Source: Isoetes taiwanensis (taxonomy: Eukaryota; Streptophyta; Lycopodiopsida; Isoetales; Isoetaceae). From it: a DNA stretch of 64,000 nt. The position numbers and the translations under genes are program-made. Each line of letters opens with the position of its first letter. The first letter of the stretch is position 1. Of this stretch, positions 23,766 through 35,450 are shown piece after piece. A model generated the notes under the pieces. That model was given only the letters and a program-made list of their open reading frames with translations. It was not told where the DNA came from and searched no databases. Where the stretch lies: positions 7,980,545 through 8,044,544 of the forward strand of contig JAJEKV010000061.1 of assembly GCA_021234155.1 (NCBI GenBank). The letters are read 5' to 3'.

Positions 23766-24492
23766 AGTAAGGCTTGGGTTGGCAGTCTATCCTCATCCAT
23801 AGCTCTTACCCGTAACAAGTACATGAGAGTCTGAAAGAGCGCTTCTATCTCCAATGGATACATTCCAGCTTCAGCTAATAGCATATCATACGGTGTTTGA
23901 ACCTTTGCCCCGAATTCTTCCAAAAGAAACCTTTTTTGAACCTGCTCTATCTCCTGCCATTTGCTCTTAGCTAATCCAGGCACCCAAGCCGGGCACCCAT
24001 AGAGTATTACAGATTACACCATGGATCAGTACATGAGCTTGTGAACAAACCATTGGTGCATTTGGAGCTGCCTCCATAAATTGAAGCTATGGTATAGTGC
24101 CCATAATCCTCCAGAAATCCGCTTGGTGACACCTTCGACCACTTGTAATCATTTGTAAACCCCATACCCAGGTATTTATACTTCTTCATTTGTTCCAGTA
24201 CTTCCCCTTCTAACACCATTTTCACCCTCTTTCTTGAATCGATCACTATCACATTGGTCTTACCCTTGTTGACTATCATCCTAGTCTCACAACAAATGTC
24301 TTCAAGCACCATAAGCATGTTCTGCAGTCCTGTCGCGGTTTTGGAGACAATCACTATAACATCATCATAGAGGAGGAGGTGGATCATATACTTTCCCAAC
24401 TGGGCACCAACATTCTCATGAGCCAACCATCCTTCTAGCTCATCAATGAAGAGGCTGAACAAAGTTAGAGATAGGGGGCAGCCCTGTTTCAC
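23700..24492 (-). pseudogene. L1-type LINE ORF2, reverse transcriptase C-terminal part
   Basis: On the minus strand, KQGCPLSLTLFSLFIDELE opens the conserved RT block from 24,489. It is followed by LLLYDD, the active-site box, where plant LINEs usually have LLYADD, so a residue is missing. Then come NKGKTNVIVI and KKYKYLGMGF. After a frame change at about 24,005 the C-terminal region (KWQEIEQVQKRFLLEEFG) runs to about 23,765. The endonuclease domain and the N-terminal RT motifs are absent, so the element is internally deleted relative to the ORF1 located just upstream. Its 3' end adjoins the gypsy gag in the opposite orientation. Confidence 0.7.
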
Positions 24493-24649
24493 TCACTCAC
24501 AAGCTTGTCAGTGCTATTCATAGGGAAAGATAATTCAATCTAAAAAGAGAATATCTAGTGATCTATTTAGAGCATATTCTCACGTTTCAATGAAGCAAAG
24601 AATATCAGTCTGCAAAAACTTTGCCTATTTCCAAGGATTTTCGATTCTG

Positions 24650-25409
24650 TCAAGCCATGTATATTCCATGCCATAAATCTGAGGGTTGCAAATTTCTAGT
24701 CATGGTTCCCTTGATGCGTATCTCCACCACTCTATTTTCTCTTAGAAATGATGTTTTTCCATCTGCTTTTAGCTTCTTAACTCCCTCTAGAAGATGTCTC
24801 CTTTCTTTTTGCTGTTGTGGAATTAGATCGTCATTTAACCAAATTTGGTGACCTTTCAAGCTGTTTCTATTGTCCATGACTCTGTTTCTTGCTTGTATAG
24901 TATGGAATTTTAAAATGATTGATCTATGTACACCTTCCCTTTTTTTTTTTCCAATTCGGGAGCAGTACTTGATACCAGATTCATGGATATGTATAATTTC
25001 TTTAAATATATGGTCCAAAACCTGTTGCGTATTTTCTCTTGCAGTTTCTTGAAGTCCAAAAACCTTTATGTTCAATACCCTAAGAGCCCGCTCTTCTTGC
25101 TCCTCTGTTCTTTTTGCCAGAAATTAACATGATGCTTCAGATTGATAGAGATCTTGGTAAGTTTATCAACCACCTGGTCATGTTGTAGGACTTCTCTTTC
25201 AGATTTCAGTTGTTTAATTTCTTATTGCAGCTCCTAGTTTTGTGTTCTCAACTCATTGTTTTGTTCTATCGATTCTTGCAAAGGCTCTTGATAACGGTCA
25301 ATCTTTCAACCAATATGGATGTAGCCTTTGCTAGGTCTTCTCTGATCATGTTTTGCAGCTAATCCTGATTTGGATCATCTATCTCGTTAGATGACTTTCT
25401 CCTCTCCAT
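24650..25409 (-). pseudogene. L1-type LINE ORF1 (RNA-binding nucleocapsid protein)
   Basis: The start is at 25,409 (MERRKSSNEIDDPNQD). A helical, glutamine/lysine-rich stretch typical of the ORF1 coiled coil follows, broken by three stops and at least one frame change. From 25,075 an intact 141-codon frame has the RRM-like and C-terminal domain landmarks NIKVFGLQE, RSIILKFHTIQARNRVM, LKGHQIWLNDDLIPQQQ and ERRHLLEGVKKLK. L1 ORF1 proteins coat the element RNA as trimers. It lies 158 bp upstream of the remaining RT piece on the same strand, so ORF1 and ORF2 belong to one deleted element. Confidence 0.65.
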
Positions 25410-25419
25410 CGGGAAGGCT

Positions 25420-26472
25420 ACGAAAAGCCTTTGCTTTGTCGGCTTGCCGCTAGCGCCTAAAGAAAGGTAAATGGCCACCTAAGAACTCCTTCGTCATGCG
25501 GTTTTGCAGTACAAAAAGGACCTAAAAAGGTAATCAATATCTCTTAGTAAAGACAACATTATTTGCTTGCTTTGCTTTGCCTTTTCTTGCCATGTCTTAG
25601 CCTAGCTTAGTCCTCATGTTAATTCACCAAAATCAACATTTAGACCACTCCCTCGAGCTACCGTATTCATATCAACTCTTCCCTTCTTGAGAAGCAACTG
25701 ACCTCAGTTGTAACCACATACCACAAATTAAGCACCAACCCAATTTGTGACACTTAAGCACCAACTCAGTCCATTTATACTTGAGCACCAACTCAATCTA
25801 TTTTTAAGGTCCAAAACCTAGGATTATGATCTCACAAACACCACCAAGTATTCATTACGATCACAATTGTTGTGGCTAAGGATTTAAGTTAAGACACTCA
25901 AAGGATTGAATTTATCTACGGAGTTGGAATGCAATTAACAAGGTCTTAATTTGTACTAACTAAGTTTCTAAAAGCAAATATTAGGTAAGGCTTAAGAAAG
26001 AGTAATGGATTTTTGTTGAAGCACCAACCTCAACCAGTAGCACCAACTACTGTTCAAAATTTTAGATACCAATCTAAAATCTTCAATGTCATCCATTACT
26101 ATCAAGTATTTATGGCATGAACCATTATTATGCAAATATTAAATGGAATGAATGACCATCAGAAGGAAACAATAAAATTGGGCAACAACCACTTCATAAA
26201 GATTTAACAAATTCTCTATCCCCTACGTATAACCACAATTACAAGCAAACTGTAACCACCAGCAACTAGAAGCAATGGGACTCATAAAAGATGCAGCAAT
26301 GGGACTCATAAAAGATGCAGTTAATATTGTCAGGATATGGATTAGTTTAAATAGAGATAGATTTGTCGACCATAGATGTAAGGAGATGGATTATCAATTT
26401 TGGTTAGGCTTGATTTGAAGGAAATCCATTTTGGCAAAAGTTGATAAGGTAGGATAAGCTTAGTTCACATTG
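25420..26472. other. Spacer left of the copia element
   Basis: No gene was recognised. A segment at about 25,640-25,675 (ACCACTCCCTCGAGCTACCG) is a near match to about 7,362-7,385. The phrase GGGACTCATAAAAGATGCAG is duplicated in tandem at about 26,278 and 26,299. Confidence 0.4.
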
Positions 26473-26477
26473 CTTAG
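26473..26477. repeat. Target-site duplication, left copy (CTTAG)
   Basis: CTTAG directly precedes the left LTR and is matched by CTTAG at 31,459-31,463 directly after the right LTR. Five bases is the normal duplication length for Ty1/copia integration. Confidence 0.85.
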
Positions 26478-26651
26478 TAAAGAAATTAGTCATGCAAGAC
26501 AATCACAGAGAGGAAAACGCAGTTTGGTGGAATAGGTAGATGGATCTTGTATTGAATAGAAACATATACAAAAGTATGCATCAGAGATGCGACGGTTCAG
26601 TTATGCCAGGTGGACAGACCATGGCTGACACTATATTTCCATATTTTATCA
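26478..26651 (-). repeat. Copia 3' LTR (174 bp)
   Basis: On the coding strand it begins TGATAAAATATGG and ends TTTCTTTA. Only the 5' end has the usual TG dinucleotide, and the 3' end is TA rather than CA. It matches 31,285-31,458 at 169 of 174 positions by eye. It is unusually short for a plant copia LTR. Confidence 0.93.
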
Positions 26652-26661
26652 CTCCCACTTC
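26652..26661 (-). other. Polypurine tract of the copia element
   Basis: On the coding strand GAAGTGGGAG lies immediately upstream of the 3' LTR, where plus-strand DNA synthesis is primed. It overlaps the last codons of the RNase H frame. Confidence 0.8.
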
Positions 26662-27409
26662 AGCCTGGATCTGTCATAATCTTCAGTAAGTATCTGTCAT
26701 GCTGAAATTTATCTCGAGCAAGTGCTTTAGTCATTATGTCAGCTAGCATCTCCATAGTTGGGCAGTATAAGAAACTGATCACACCATTTTGAACTTGGTC
26801 TTTTATAAAATGATATCTTGTTCCAATGTGATGAGTTCTTGGATGATACTTTAGAGAGTTAGCCATAGCAATTGCACTTTGATTATTACCATATAATAAA
26901 GTAGGTGCTTGTTGCTCCAACATAATTCCTCTCAACAGTTGACGTAACCAGATTGCTTCTTGTGCAGCAAAGATAGTTGCAACATATTCAGATTCTGTAC
27001 TAGATAGTGCCACTATTGTCTGTTTTTTACTCTTCCACGATATAACAGAATCTTCAAGAAAGAAGACAAATCCGGAAGTAGATCTTCTAGTATCCTGTTC
27101 GCCTGCCCAATCTGAATCAGTATATCCAACCAATCTGAATGATTCTTTATCATCAACTCTAAGATAATATAAAGCATGATCCCTTGTTCCTTGAAGATAT
27201 CGCATAATGCGTTTCACTGCTGTCCAATGTGCTTCATCTGGATTTTCCAAGAACTGGCTAACCACTCCCACTGCATATGACAAGTCTAGTCTTGTACATA
27301 TTGCTAGATAAATCAAGCAACCCACAGCGTGTCGATAAGGAACCTGACGCAGTGAGACTGGTAACTGGTTTGCTATCTTGCCTGTTGAATCTTTTAAGCA
27401 CATCATCAA
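26660..27409 (-). pseudogene. Copia pol: RT C-terminus and RNase H
   Basis: This 249-codon frame is the last part of the polyprotein. HAVGCLIYLAICTRLDLSYAV and HWTAVKRIMRYLQGT belong to the RT connection. RNase H follows: GYTDSDWAG (first catalytic Asp), RSTSGFVFFL, ALSSTESEYVA (Glu and Ser-Thr-Glu block) and HIGTRYHFIKDQV. It ends 9 bp inside the polypurine tract. The frame is displaced from the upstream RT frame by a +1-type change near 27,380, so it would not be reached by normal translation. Confidence 0.88.
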
Positions 27410-27683
27410 TATATTTGCTTTGAACTAACCTCAACCAACCCTCTTCACGATTTCTCACCACCTGTATGCCAAGACAATAACTGATCTCCCCCATGTCTTT
27501 CATGTCGAATTCTGTGGAGAGCTGCTCTTTCGCTTGAAGTAATGAAGACATATGATTTGCAAGAAGGATACAATCATCAACGTACAAGGCGACAATCACA
27601 TCCCACGGTTTTAACATAAACATTGCCATCTGCCTCAGTACCTGTAAAACCAAGAGACAAAAGATAAGCATTAATACGATCAT
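27390..27683 (-). pseudogene. Copia pol: reverse transcriptase palm segment
   Basis: The segment carries the catalytic box (VALYVDDCILLA, with YVDD) and MKDMGEISYCLGIQVVRN, which are the hallmark copia RT palm and thumb motifs. It lies in a frame different from both the upstream RT segment and the downstream RNase H segment, the result of separate indels near 27,600 and 27,380. The catalytic residues themselves are preserved. Confidence 0.88.
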
Positions 27684-28557
27684 ACCGTGCCATGGGGGAT
27701 TGCTTGAGCCCGTATAATGCTTTGTTCAACTTGCAAACAAGATGTTCTTGGCCGCTTTTGACATAACCTTCAGGTTGGGAAATAAAAATCTCCTCTTGAA
27801 GCTCTCCATGAAGAAAATCCATTTGGTGTACTTCAAGATTAGCATGAGCAGCAAAAGCAAGCAGGATTCGAATGGAAGACATACGCACTACATGTGAGAA
27901 TGTGTCAAAGAAATCAATGCCTTCCACTTGAGAGAAACCTCTCGCAACAAACCTTGCCTTCCACCGCTCTACTTTGCCAGCTGCATCTCGCTTAACCTTA
28001 AACAACCATTTGGTGCTGACCACGTTGCGCCCAGGCGGAAGATGAGCAAGCTCCCACGTGTCATTCTTCATCAAAGAGGCATATTCTTCATCCATAGCTT
28101 TCTGCCACTCACTTGTATTCTCTCCTTCTAAAGCTTCTTGAACACTTGCAGGTTCAAGGAGAGCAGGATCAGCACTGACCATTAAGCCTCTTGATTTCGT
28201 TCTCCTAAGAGGTGACTCTCTTGCTTCAATCGCTTTGGTGCTAAGATAGCTAGTGCGGCCAGATTTGGTAGTGCCTCTATTTGGCCGAGGATCACTCTGT
28301 ATGGGCGTGGGCCTCCTCCGATTGACACTGTCATAAATTAATGGATGCCCTTGCGAAATTATACTTGGGACTTCCTCAATATCCATGATTGGTTGTGCAT
28401 GCATTGGGGGCTGATTTTCTGCTATCATAGAAGGGGTATCTTTGACTTGTATGGTTTCCTGACTCACACCACTTGACGATGCTTCATGTGTGAAGGTGGG
28501 TGGCTGAAAATCAGACTCTAAATCTCCCACTAGAGTGTTATCCATCATCATCATGCA
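27600..28557 (-). pseudogene. Copia pol: integrase C-terminus and RT N-terminus
   Basis: After the in-frame TAG this frame continues from ATG 28,554 with a low-complexity linker rich in Ser, Pro and Gln. Reverse transcriptase begins at EWQKAMDEEYASL and continues with NVVSTKWLFKVKRDAAG, ARFVARGFSQVEG, HQMDFLHGELQEEIFI and KLNKALYGLKQSP. In typical copia elements the last motif is followed by RQWY; here MARY stands in its place. The frame is lost at about 27,600, just before the YVDD box. Confidence 0.88.
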
Positions 28558-30795
28558 CTAATCATCAAGTGTATCAAAGTCATCCAAACTGGGGAAGCTA
28601 TGCAGAAACTTGTTGGAGGTACTCCCACTATGCTGCACACCCATGCCAAATGCTCCCCCATACAATTCATGTTCATTGAAGATGACATCTCTACTAATCA
28701 ATAGTGTTCTTCCAAGCGAGCTATATAATCTGTATACCTTCGCCTCAGTTGCATATCCAACAAGCACACATTTTTCACTTTGCATATCCAACTTCTTCCT
28801 TTTCTCTTTATGAACATGGACATAAGCAACACATCCGAATATCCGAATATGGCTAAGGGCTGGCTTCTTTCCTGTCCATGCTTCATATGGGGTAATGCCA
28901 TTCACTCCGGACGCAGGCAACCTATTTCTCAAGTAACTTGCTGTTGTTACTGCTTCTCCCCAGAACATGTTAGGCATACTAGCAAAATTCAACATTGCTT
29001 TAGCACTTTCCATCAAGGTCCTGTTCATGCGTTCTGCAACTCCATTTTGTTGCGGAGTATATGGAGTTGTGTGCTGGTGAATAATGCCTGTCTCCTTGCA
29101 ATATTGATCAAATTCCCCTGAAAAATACTCTCCACCACCATCGCTTCGCAGGACCTTAATTAATTGCCCTGTTTGTCTTTCCATTTGAATGCGGAACTCT
29201 CTAAACATAGCTAGTACTTCAGATTTTCTGGCAAGAAGTCTGACTGTCACAAACCTGGAAACGTCATCGATGAAGGTCAACGTATAGCGTTTCCTTCCCA
29301 TAGTCATGGTATGCATTGGCCCACATATGTCAGAGTGTACAATCTCCAAAGGTGCACTGGCTCTCCCACTTTCTCCTACTGGAAATGATGTTCTACTATG
29401 TTTTCCCATCACGCACGCCTCACAGAATTCAAGCATATCATCTTCAAAGGGTTCAAGATCTAGTTTCTTAAGTGCTTGAATATTTGGATGTCCCATTCTA
29501 TTATGCCATTGTTGAATGTGTGTCACATTTGCCTTCACTACTAGTGCTTGTGCTGGATCCTTCATTCTTGCATCAAGCCTATAAAGACTATCCACTCGTG
29601 TGCCATTTGCAATTTGATCTCCAAACTCATCAAATATAGTGCATTTAGTTTTTGTAAAGAGGGCACTTAAACCTGTATCCGCAATTTTCCCTACTGATAA
29701 TAAGGATTGCGTCAACCCTGGCACATAATGCACATTTTGTATCTCCTGGACCTTTGCTCCACACTGGACCATTATTGAGCCTCTCCCACTGATCTTAAGT
29801 GATCTACCATCCCCTATGTAGACCTGTCTCTTATTTGTAAAGGGCTCAAATGTATGAAAAACTTCTCTGATTAGAGTCATGTGCATGGATGCACCAGAGT
29901 CCAGCCACAAGACTCTATCTTCTCCACTGCCTGGAGAGTTTCGCACCATAAATAACTTCCCATCATGCCTGACATCCCTGGTTCCTCTTTCTTCACTACG
30001 GGCTCTGAAGCTGTTACGATCATTTGGCACTCTGACTCTACAATCTCTTGCTATATGTCCTGGTTTGTTACATCTATAGCAGGGCCCTTTGCTGGTTCTC
30101 TCCACTCTCCCACTGCTTTCAGATCTCCTTCTGTCATAGGATCCCTTACTTGTCCCTGCTCCAACAGATCCAAATATAATGGGCTTCTTCCCAAGCCAAG
30201 GCTTCTTCCTTTTTGTGAAGAAAGCAGCATTCTTTGATTCCCCTTTCATCTTCAACTTCCTCTCCTCTTGAAGTAAAGCTGATACTATGGAATTCTGGTT
30301 TGGGATATTTGTTAGTGTGGTCATTGCTTGCCCAAATTCAAGTGTAAGTCCCGTAAGCAACACTGCCATCTGATCTTCCACATGGACGATTGACTTTACA
30401 CGTGCCAGGCGCACCACCAAAGATCGCAGCCTGCTTAAGAATTCTGCCACACTTTCCCTCGATTCCATCGTAATTGCAAACAATTGCTGCTTTAAAGATA
30501 ATTCATAGTTTTTCCCTGATCCGCCAAATGCCTTAGTAAGGTCATCCCAATTAGTTTTAGCATTCTTCTGCAAATCAACTAGATGGACATAGCCTTCTCC
30601 CAGTGCCAGTCCTATGGTAGTGACCGCCTTTTTATCCCTTTTCTCCCACTCAAGGGCTTTGTCAACATCTGCTGGTTTGGGTTCACTACCGTCAACTAAT
30701 CCCCATGTGGATTCCCTCATTAACACCATTTGTAATTTCAAGGACCAGGTATGAAAATTTTCCCCAGTAAATTTTTCCAGGAATTTTTCTAGAAA
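28558..30795 (-). pseudogene. Copia gag-protease-integrase polyprotein
   Basis: The frame opens around 30,795 with SIDKFLEKFLEKFTGENFHT and the gag signature HTWSLKLQMV, and runs to a TAG at 28,558-28,560. Gag ends with a CCHC zinc knuckle (CYRCNKPGHIARDC, about 220 codons in). Protease has the WLDSGAS catalytic Asp. Integrase has the HHCC finger (WHNRMGHPN, CEACVMGKH) and then the DDE core (IVHSDICGP, LRSDGGGEYFS, QNGVAERMNRTLME). An ATG that would start gag in register (near 30,819) is one base out of frame. The TAG separates integrase from RT in the same frame; copia elements normally have a single uninterrupted frame here. Confidence 0.92.
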
Positions 30796-30867
30796 CTTAT
30801 CAATGCTCTGTGTTTGTCATTTCGAAATTCAGAGGAATTGAAATTTATGAAATACCTTTGTAATTCT

Positions 30868-31266
30868 TCAATGGAAGGATAATCGTTCAAAAACACTCCT
30901 ACGGTTTGATGGAAACCGGTTGATTTGTTCTTTGGATACAACAACCTGGGGAATAATCTTCTGTTTTAGGGTAGCAATCTTCTGTGTTGGCTGCCGCTTA
31001 TGAACAAATCCTCCATATTTGGGCTGATATTTGGGCTGATATTCTGGGTTATATTTGGGCTGATCATCCTTAAAAGGTCGCTGCTGCAAGAACTGATTCT
31101 GCCTATTTTTGGGCTGGGAAACCTTATTTGGTTTCTGATCTTTAATTAAATTTTGGATTCTGGAAGATGCCGTCTGTGATTTGCGCTGTTGTCGCCGGTG
31201 ATTGATTGTAAGCAAGGCAAGACGAATTTTTATTTCTCTCCTACGCTCGTCCTTTCTCTTACCCAT
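30868..31266 (-). CDS. Basic upstream ORF of the copia element
   Basis: A 132-codon frame starts at an ATG five bases downstream of the primer-binding site. The product is very basic and rich in Lys, Arg, Gln and Asn, with a YQPKYQPKY repeat near residue 80 and no recognisable domain. Plant copia elements normally have an untranslated leader followed by gag, so an extra leader ORF is uncommon. After a frame change near 30,900 the strand stays open (NDYPSIEELQRYFINFN) to about 30,786, which suggests the original product was about 165 residues and overlapped the gag start. It may be nucleic-acid binding, judged from charge only. Confidence 0.5.
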   Translation of the reverse strand: MGKRKDERRREIKIRLALLTINHRRQQRKSQTASSRIQNLIKDQKPNKVSQPKNRQNQFLQQRPFKDDQPKYNPEYQPKYQPKYGGFVHKRQPTQKIATLKQKIIPQVVVSKEQINRFPSNRRSVFERLSFH

Positions 31267-31270
31267 CGCT

Positions 31271-31284
31271 GGGCTCTGATACCA
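31271..31284 (-). other. Primer-binding site of the copia element
   Basis: TGGTATCAGAGCCC on the coding strand directly follows the 5' LTR and is complementary to the 3' end of plant initiator-Met tRNA, which would prime minus-strand synthesis. Confidence 0.92.
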
Positions 31285-31458
31285 TAAAGAAATTAGTCAT
31301 GCAAGACAATCACAGAGAGGAAAACGCAGTTTGGTGGAATAGGTAGATGGATTTTGTATTGAATAGAAACATATACAAAAGTACGCATCAGAGATGCGAT
31401 GGTTCAGTTATGCCAGGTGGATAGATCATGGCTGACACTATATTTCCATATTTTATCA
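31285..31458 (-). repeat. Copia 5' LTR (174 bp)
   Basis: This LTR has the same length and ends as the copy at 26,478-26,651. The two differ at five C/T positions. Confidence 0.93.
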
Positions 31459-31463
31459 CTTAG
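31459..31463. repeat. Target-site duplication, right copy (CTTAG)
   Basis: It matches 26,473-26,477. Confidence 0.85.
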
Positions 31464-34400
31464 TCCAAATCATCTGTATCTAGTAAATTCATATATGTTT
31501 CCTGCAATCTATATTTCTTACAATAGAAAAGAATCACCATACATAGATTCATGCGCAACTCGAAAATGATCTCTTTCTTTTAACAGGATTATATTGATAG
31601 ACTAGATCAAGAAATTATAAATTTAAATTCATAGACTGGATGCTTGAATGGAAGACTATAAGCTTCCAATATTGTGCAGTTCTAGCTTACTTTAGCCCAT
31701 TAACAAAATTAACAAGTTCGGAGTGCTTAAAGGGGTGATCATCATATCGACTCCCCATTATTTTAAAACCACATGGGATATCTGCAATTATAAGAGTGAA
31801 GTCTTGAGGCTTGATAGTCCCAACTTGAATGAAGTCCCTTTGGACAATAGAGTTGTAGATTGTTTTGGTCGAACAAAACAAGTTGTTCATAGTCGATTGT
31901 TTTGGTCGAACAAACTGAATTGTGCATAGTCATATTTCCCTCCTAGTTAATTAACCTACTTTGGGTATGACATCTGTGTTTCTTGAATCATGCAAAAACC
32001 CCTTATCTGCCACTATTTATAAGAAAAAACCTCTTCCCATGTATTCCACCCATTTCTGTACATATATATTCCATTGAATCTTTCTACATAATCAATTTCT
32101 TGCAAATGAATATTTATAATAAAAATAAAAGCTTAAATAATTTTTCTATAATAGTGATAAATATTTTATTCTAGCATATTTTGAGCATTTGAACAGTAAA
32201 AATGCGATTATTATGGGATAATGAACAAGGCCTTTAGCAATTACAGAAAGACACCTTAGTGTATCTAATATTTCACACGCGGCTGTTAGAGTATTTGTGT
32301 TTCTTGTTTTTTAGTAAGTACGCGTAGACCATTATTGCATTCACTAAGATGATTCTAGGCATAACACAGGTGCAACCTTTTATTTCCCTCTATTATATAT
32401 TTAAGCTATCTTTAGTTGGGACATTCGAACAACTATTAATGATCTACCCATGCCCATAGATTGAGGATGTGAATACTGGAGCTATTTGGTTTAGATGGAA
32501 AGGCAGTTTTAACTTGAAAGACATTTTCTATGTATTGTCTTCCAAGAAATCTCATCGTTTTGTTGATAACTCAATTCCCTAATGCTTACACTTATCCATT
32601 GACCTTAGATGACATTCAATAGGTACTGATATTGGCTTCCTAAATTTCATTCCACAACGAATTCCACAAGAGAAAAGGTAGCAAAGGCTTTATGTTTAAG
32701 CAGTTTTGGATGCTAGAAGTCATGATCTAAGGGGTTTATAAGGCCATAGCAAAATGGGTGAGAAATCAAAAGAATCATTCATAACAAGAGAAATCACTCA
32801 AGTTATCCCTCAATAAATATGTAGTGTAATTATATGATCTTTACAAATTCAAAAGACTCTCTACCAAATTTTCTTTGAATTTGGCCTTAATCATAAACCC
32901 CAAATTCATTGATAGATCGAATCAAAATTGCAGTTTTTATGCAGATTTAGACTTGGTCGGGTTCAATTGAATTTCACATACTTCAATTCAAAAGAAGAAT
33001 TTGATTTCATTTGAGCATCTTTCATATATTGATACTTTATGCTATGTACAAGAAGCAGAGATACCTCGGCAGTCAAAGCGAGTTAATAGATATGTTATCA
33101 TGTTTGTTCTTAAACAATATTTGCTTGACCAAACCCACATAATTTTATTGCCATTTTGGTTGCCTAGAAAGCCTAGCTTCTGTTTTCTGTAATTTTAATA
33201 ACCTCTTGTGTTTTTGTTACTTAAAGAGTTTGAGTACTATCTTCCATGCTTTGCTGCCAAATGTACATTTATGACCAATGATCTTGAAAGTATTGATCTT
33301 ATCATAGGCATGGCTTGGCATAAACACTACAATCCAATAATTGATTGAGCTATTGGTATAGCAATGTTAGCTTTGGATGGCAGGGGAAAAAGACCTTTGA
33401 GTTTGCCGAGTAATTTCAATTGCATTATATAGATACCCATGAAGGCCTTTGTTTTTCTGATTAATTACGTCTTATTTATTTGAAGCGTCATTGATATTTG
33501 TTGAATAACACAAGTTGATGCGCTATAGATAAGATAAGATAAGATAAGAAGAAACCGAGTAGCACAAACCAAACTACATTCAATTTGGGTGTGAAAAAGA
33601 ATAGTGAAGATGAGGGAAATGGCGGGCTCATGGCCTGACTATACCCCATCTTCGATACAAATCTGCTAGTTAGTGTCCTGATTCGTTCATTACATTCACT
33701 TTATACTATCTTCATTACATGTCAAAGTTAACTCTCTTCCCTTCCACAAATATAGCTTATTATTATACCGCATGTTTTTGTAGTTGTTTTGATGATGATT
33801 AGAAAGGCCTCCAAATTCTACATATAGCAATATATTTTGTAGCTTGCTCAACTTAAATTCTTTGCTCTTATGCCCCCATTTGCTTTAATTGTGTTACTGA
33901 TGAAAGCCATGACTTAAAAAACCAATACAACCAAAGGAAAACCATTAGACCATTGCACCATGTGATTAAAAACTCAATGAAAGATATAAAAACTAAAAGA
34001 AACATCCAACGACCTAGGTAGCCCAAAGTGCCTCTCATTTCGATAACGTTCAATTATGATCTGGGATGCTTATAATTTTGAAATGTGTATAGGTCGACAT
34101 TGTTTGGAATATGATACATGGACTTGAACCCTACCCGAAAAATAGCATTCGAACAACAATGTTTTTACCAATACAGCTGACAATCCAATGTAAAGATTTA
34201 AAAAATAAATAAATAAATAAATAAAATAAAATAAAATCAATATTCTAAAGACAATGCTTTCAAATGGGATTAACTTCTCAAATTTACACTCACCTTTATT
34301 TATTTTTTAATTATATGATTGTCTCATTATGAAATGGTTTTGAGTATAGTCCTTTGAACAACTAATCGATTTCCCTCGAGGATCCCAAGTTATTATGGTA

Positions 34401-35450
34401 GACATATTAAGCATAAGTTGATTAATATTGTGCTTCGAGTCTTTAACCATAGGACGGAGTTCATTTCTCACTAATTTTCCAATTTCCTCTCCATCATCAA
34501 TGATGAAGTTTGAAGATCTAAGTTATGCCAAATTTGGATGATATGGTTAGAACATGAAAAGATCCTAGGTAGAAGCAATAATGAAGTAGAATTATATGTC
34601 CTTGGATTGACTGCTACTTCCTATTATTCTCTTACACTTGCATTACTTCTTGCTCCCTTTTACCTTGGGCGGGCAAGATAGCGAGTATTTGAAGTTGTAA
34701 GTTATAGTCAATTATAAAATTTTATAAATATAGGTTTTGAAAAGCTCAATGTCAGTATTGTAGAGTCGAATTTTATTTCTTGGTAACACAATAAAAACAA
34801 GTAGGATGCTATTATGTCATCGTACTCAAGCATAACTAACATGTATATATAAAATACCATTGTAGTGAAAAAACTAATGATATATATTACATTTTATGAA
34901 AGTTGGCATCATGGCACCGAATGATTAAGAACATTGACATGATATAATACAATGCTAAAGAAGTCTTCATCATAGAACCCACTAGCTAACTAAAATGCTT
35001 GTATCTATATGTATAGACAAATCTTGGTCAATAAAGTGAGCTTAATTAATAAAACTTTAAATTTCACAATGTTTACTCTACTGGCAGTGGCGATAATCTT
35101 TGTCACATATACACTATCACAATGACATTATATTAATAGCCTTTGCCAGCACATGAGGCATGAAAAATGAGAGACATTGCGAATTTATATGTGACTTTAA
35201 CTTTGGCTCAAGGGTAGATCTACTGGGGCACAAGAATCCAGCAGAACTACCAAGGGTATTATAGAAGCAACATAATCTAAGCATCTCTGAGCACAAGGGT
35301 GCTGAGGAAGCAACATTTAATTAGACTTGATGGAGCATTAAACAAGACGAGAAATGTAAGGAAATGAATCTAGCACCATGCTAGACATCTCACATGAGGT
35401 GTGGAAAAAATAGAGTATAGAGAGTGGGGCAGACATAATGATAGGAAAAT
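31464..35450. other. AT-rich spacer between copia element and P450 gene
   Basis: No gene was recognised. Simple repeats include AGATAAGATAAGATAAGA (about 33,530-33,550) and AAATAAATAAATAAATAAAT (about 34,200-34,236). A direct repeat of TTGTTTTGGTCGAACAAA occurs at about 31,860 and 31,898. Because the P450 gene runs leftward, its transcript end should lie within a few hundred bases left of 35,451; no clear polyadenylation signal was singled out. Confidence 0.45.

Larger units (their letters stand above)
26478..31458 (-). mobile_element. Ty1/copia LTR retrotransposon, 4,981 bp, coding-defective
   Basis: The element reads on the minus strand and is bounded by two 174-bp LTRs and a CTTAG duplication. 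The minus-strand order is 5' LTR, a tRNA-iMet primer-binding site, a basic upstream ORF, gag with CCHC knuckle, protease, integrase, reverse transcriptase, RNase H, polypurine tract and 3' LTR. Integrase before reverse transcriptase defines the copia order. The LTRs differ at five positions, all C/T transitions (about 97% identity), so the insertion is fairly recent but not new. Coding lesions include a shifted gag start, one in-frame TAG at 28,558-28,560, and +1-type frame changes near 27,600 and 27,380. It could move only with proteins supplied from elsewhere. Confidence 0.95.

Noticed and set aside
27928-30237. Plus-strand open frames inside the copia element
   Set aside because: They are antisense shadows of the gag-pol frame, with no motifs of their own.
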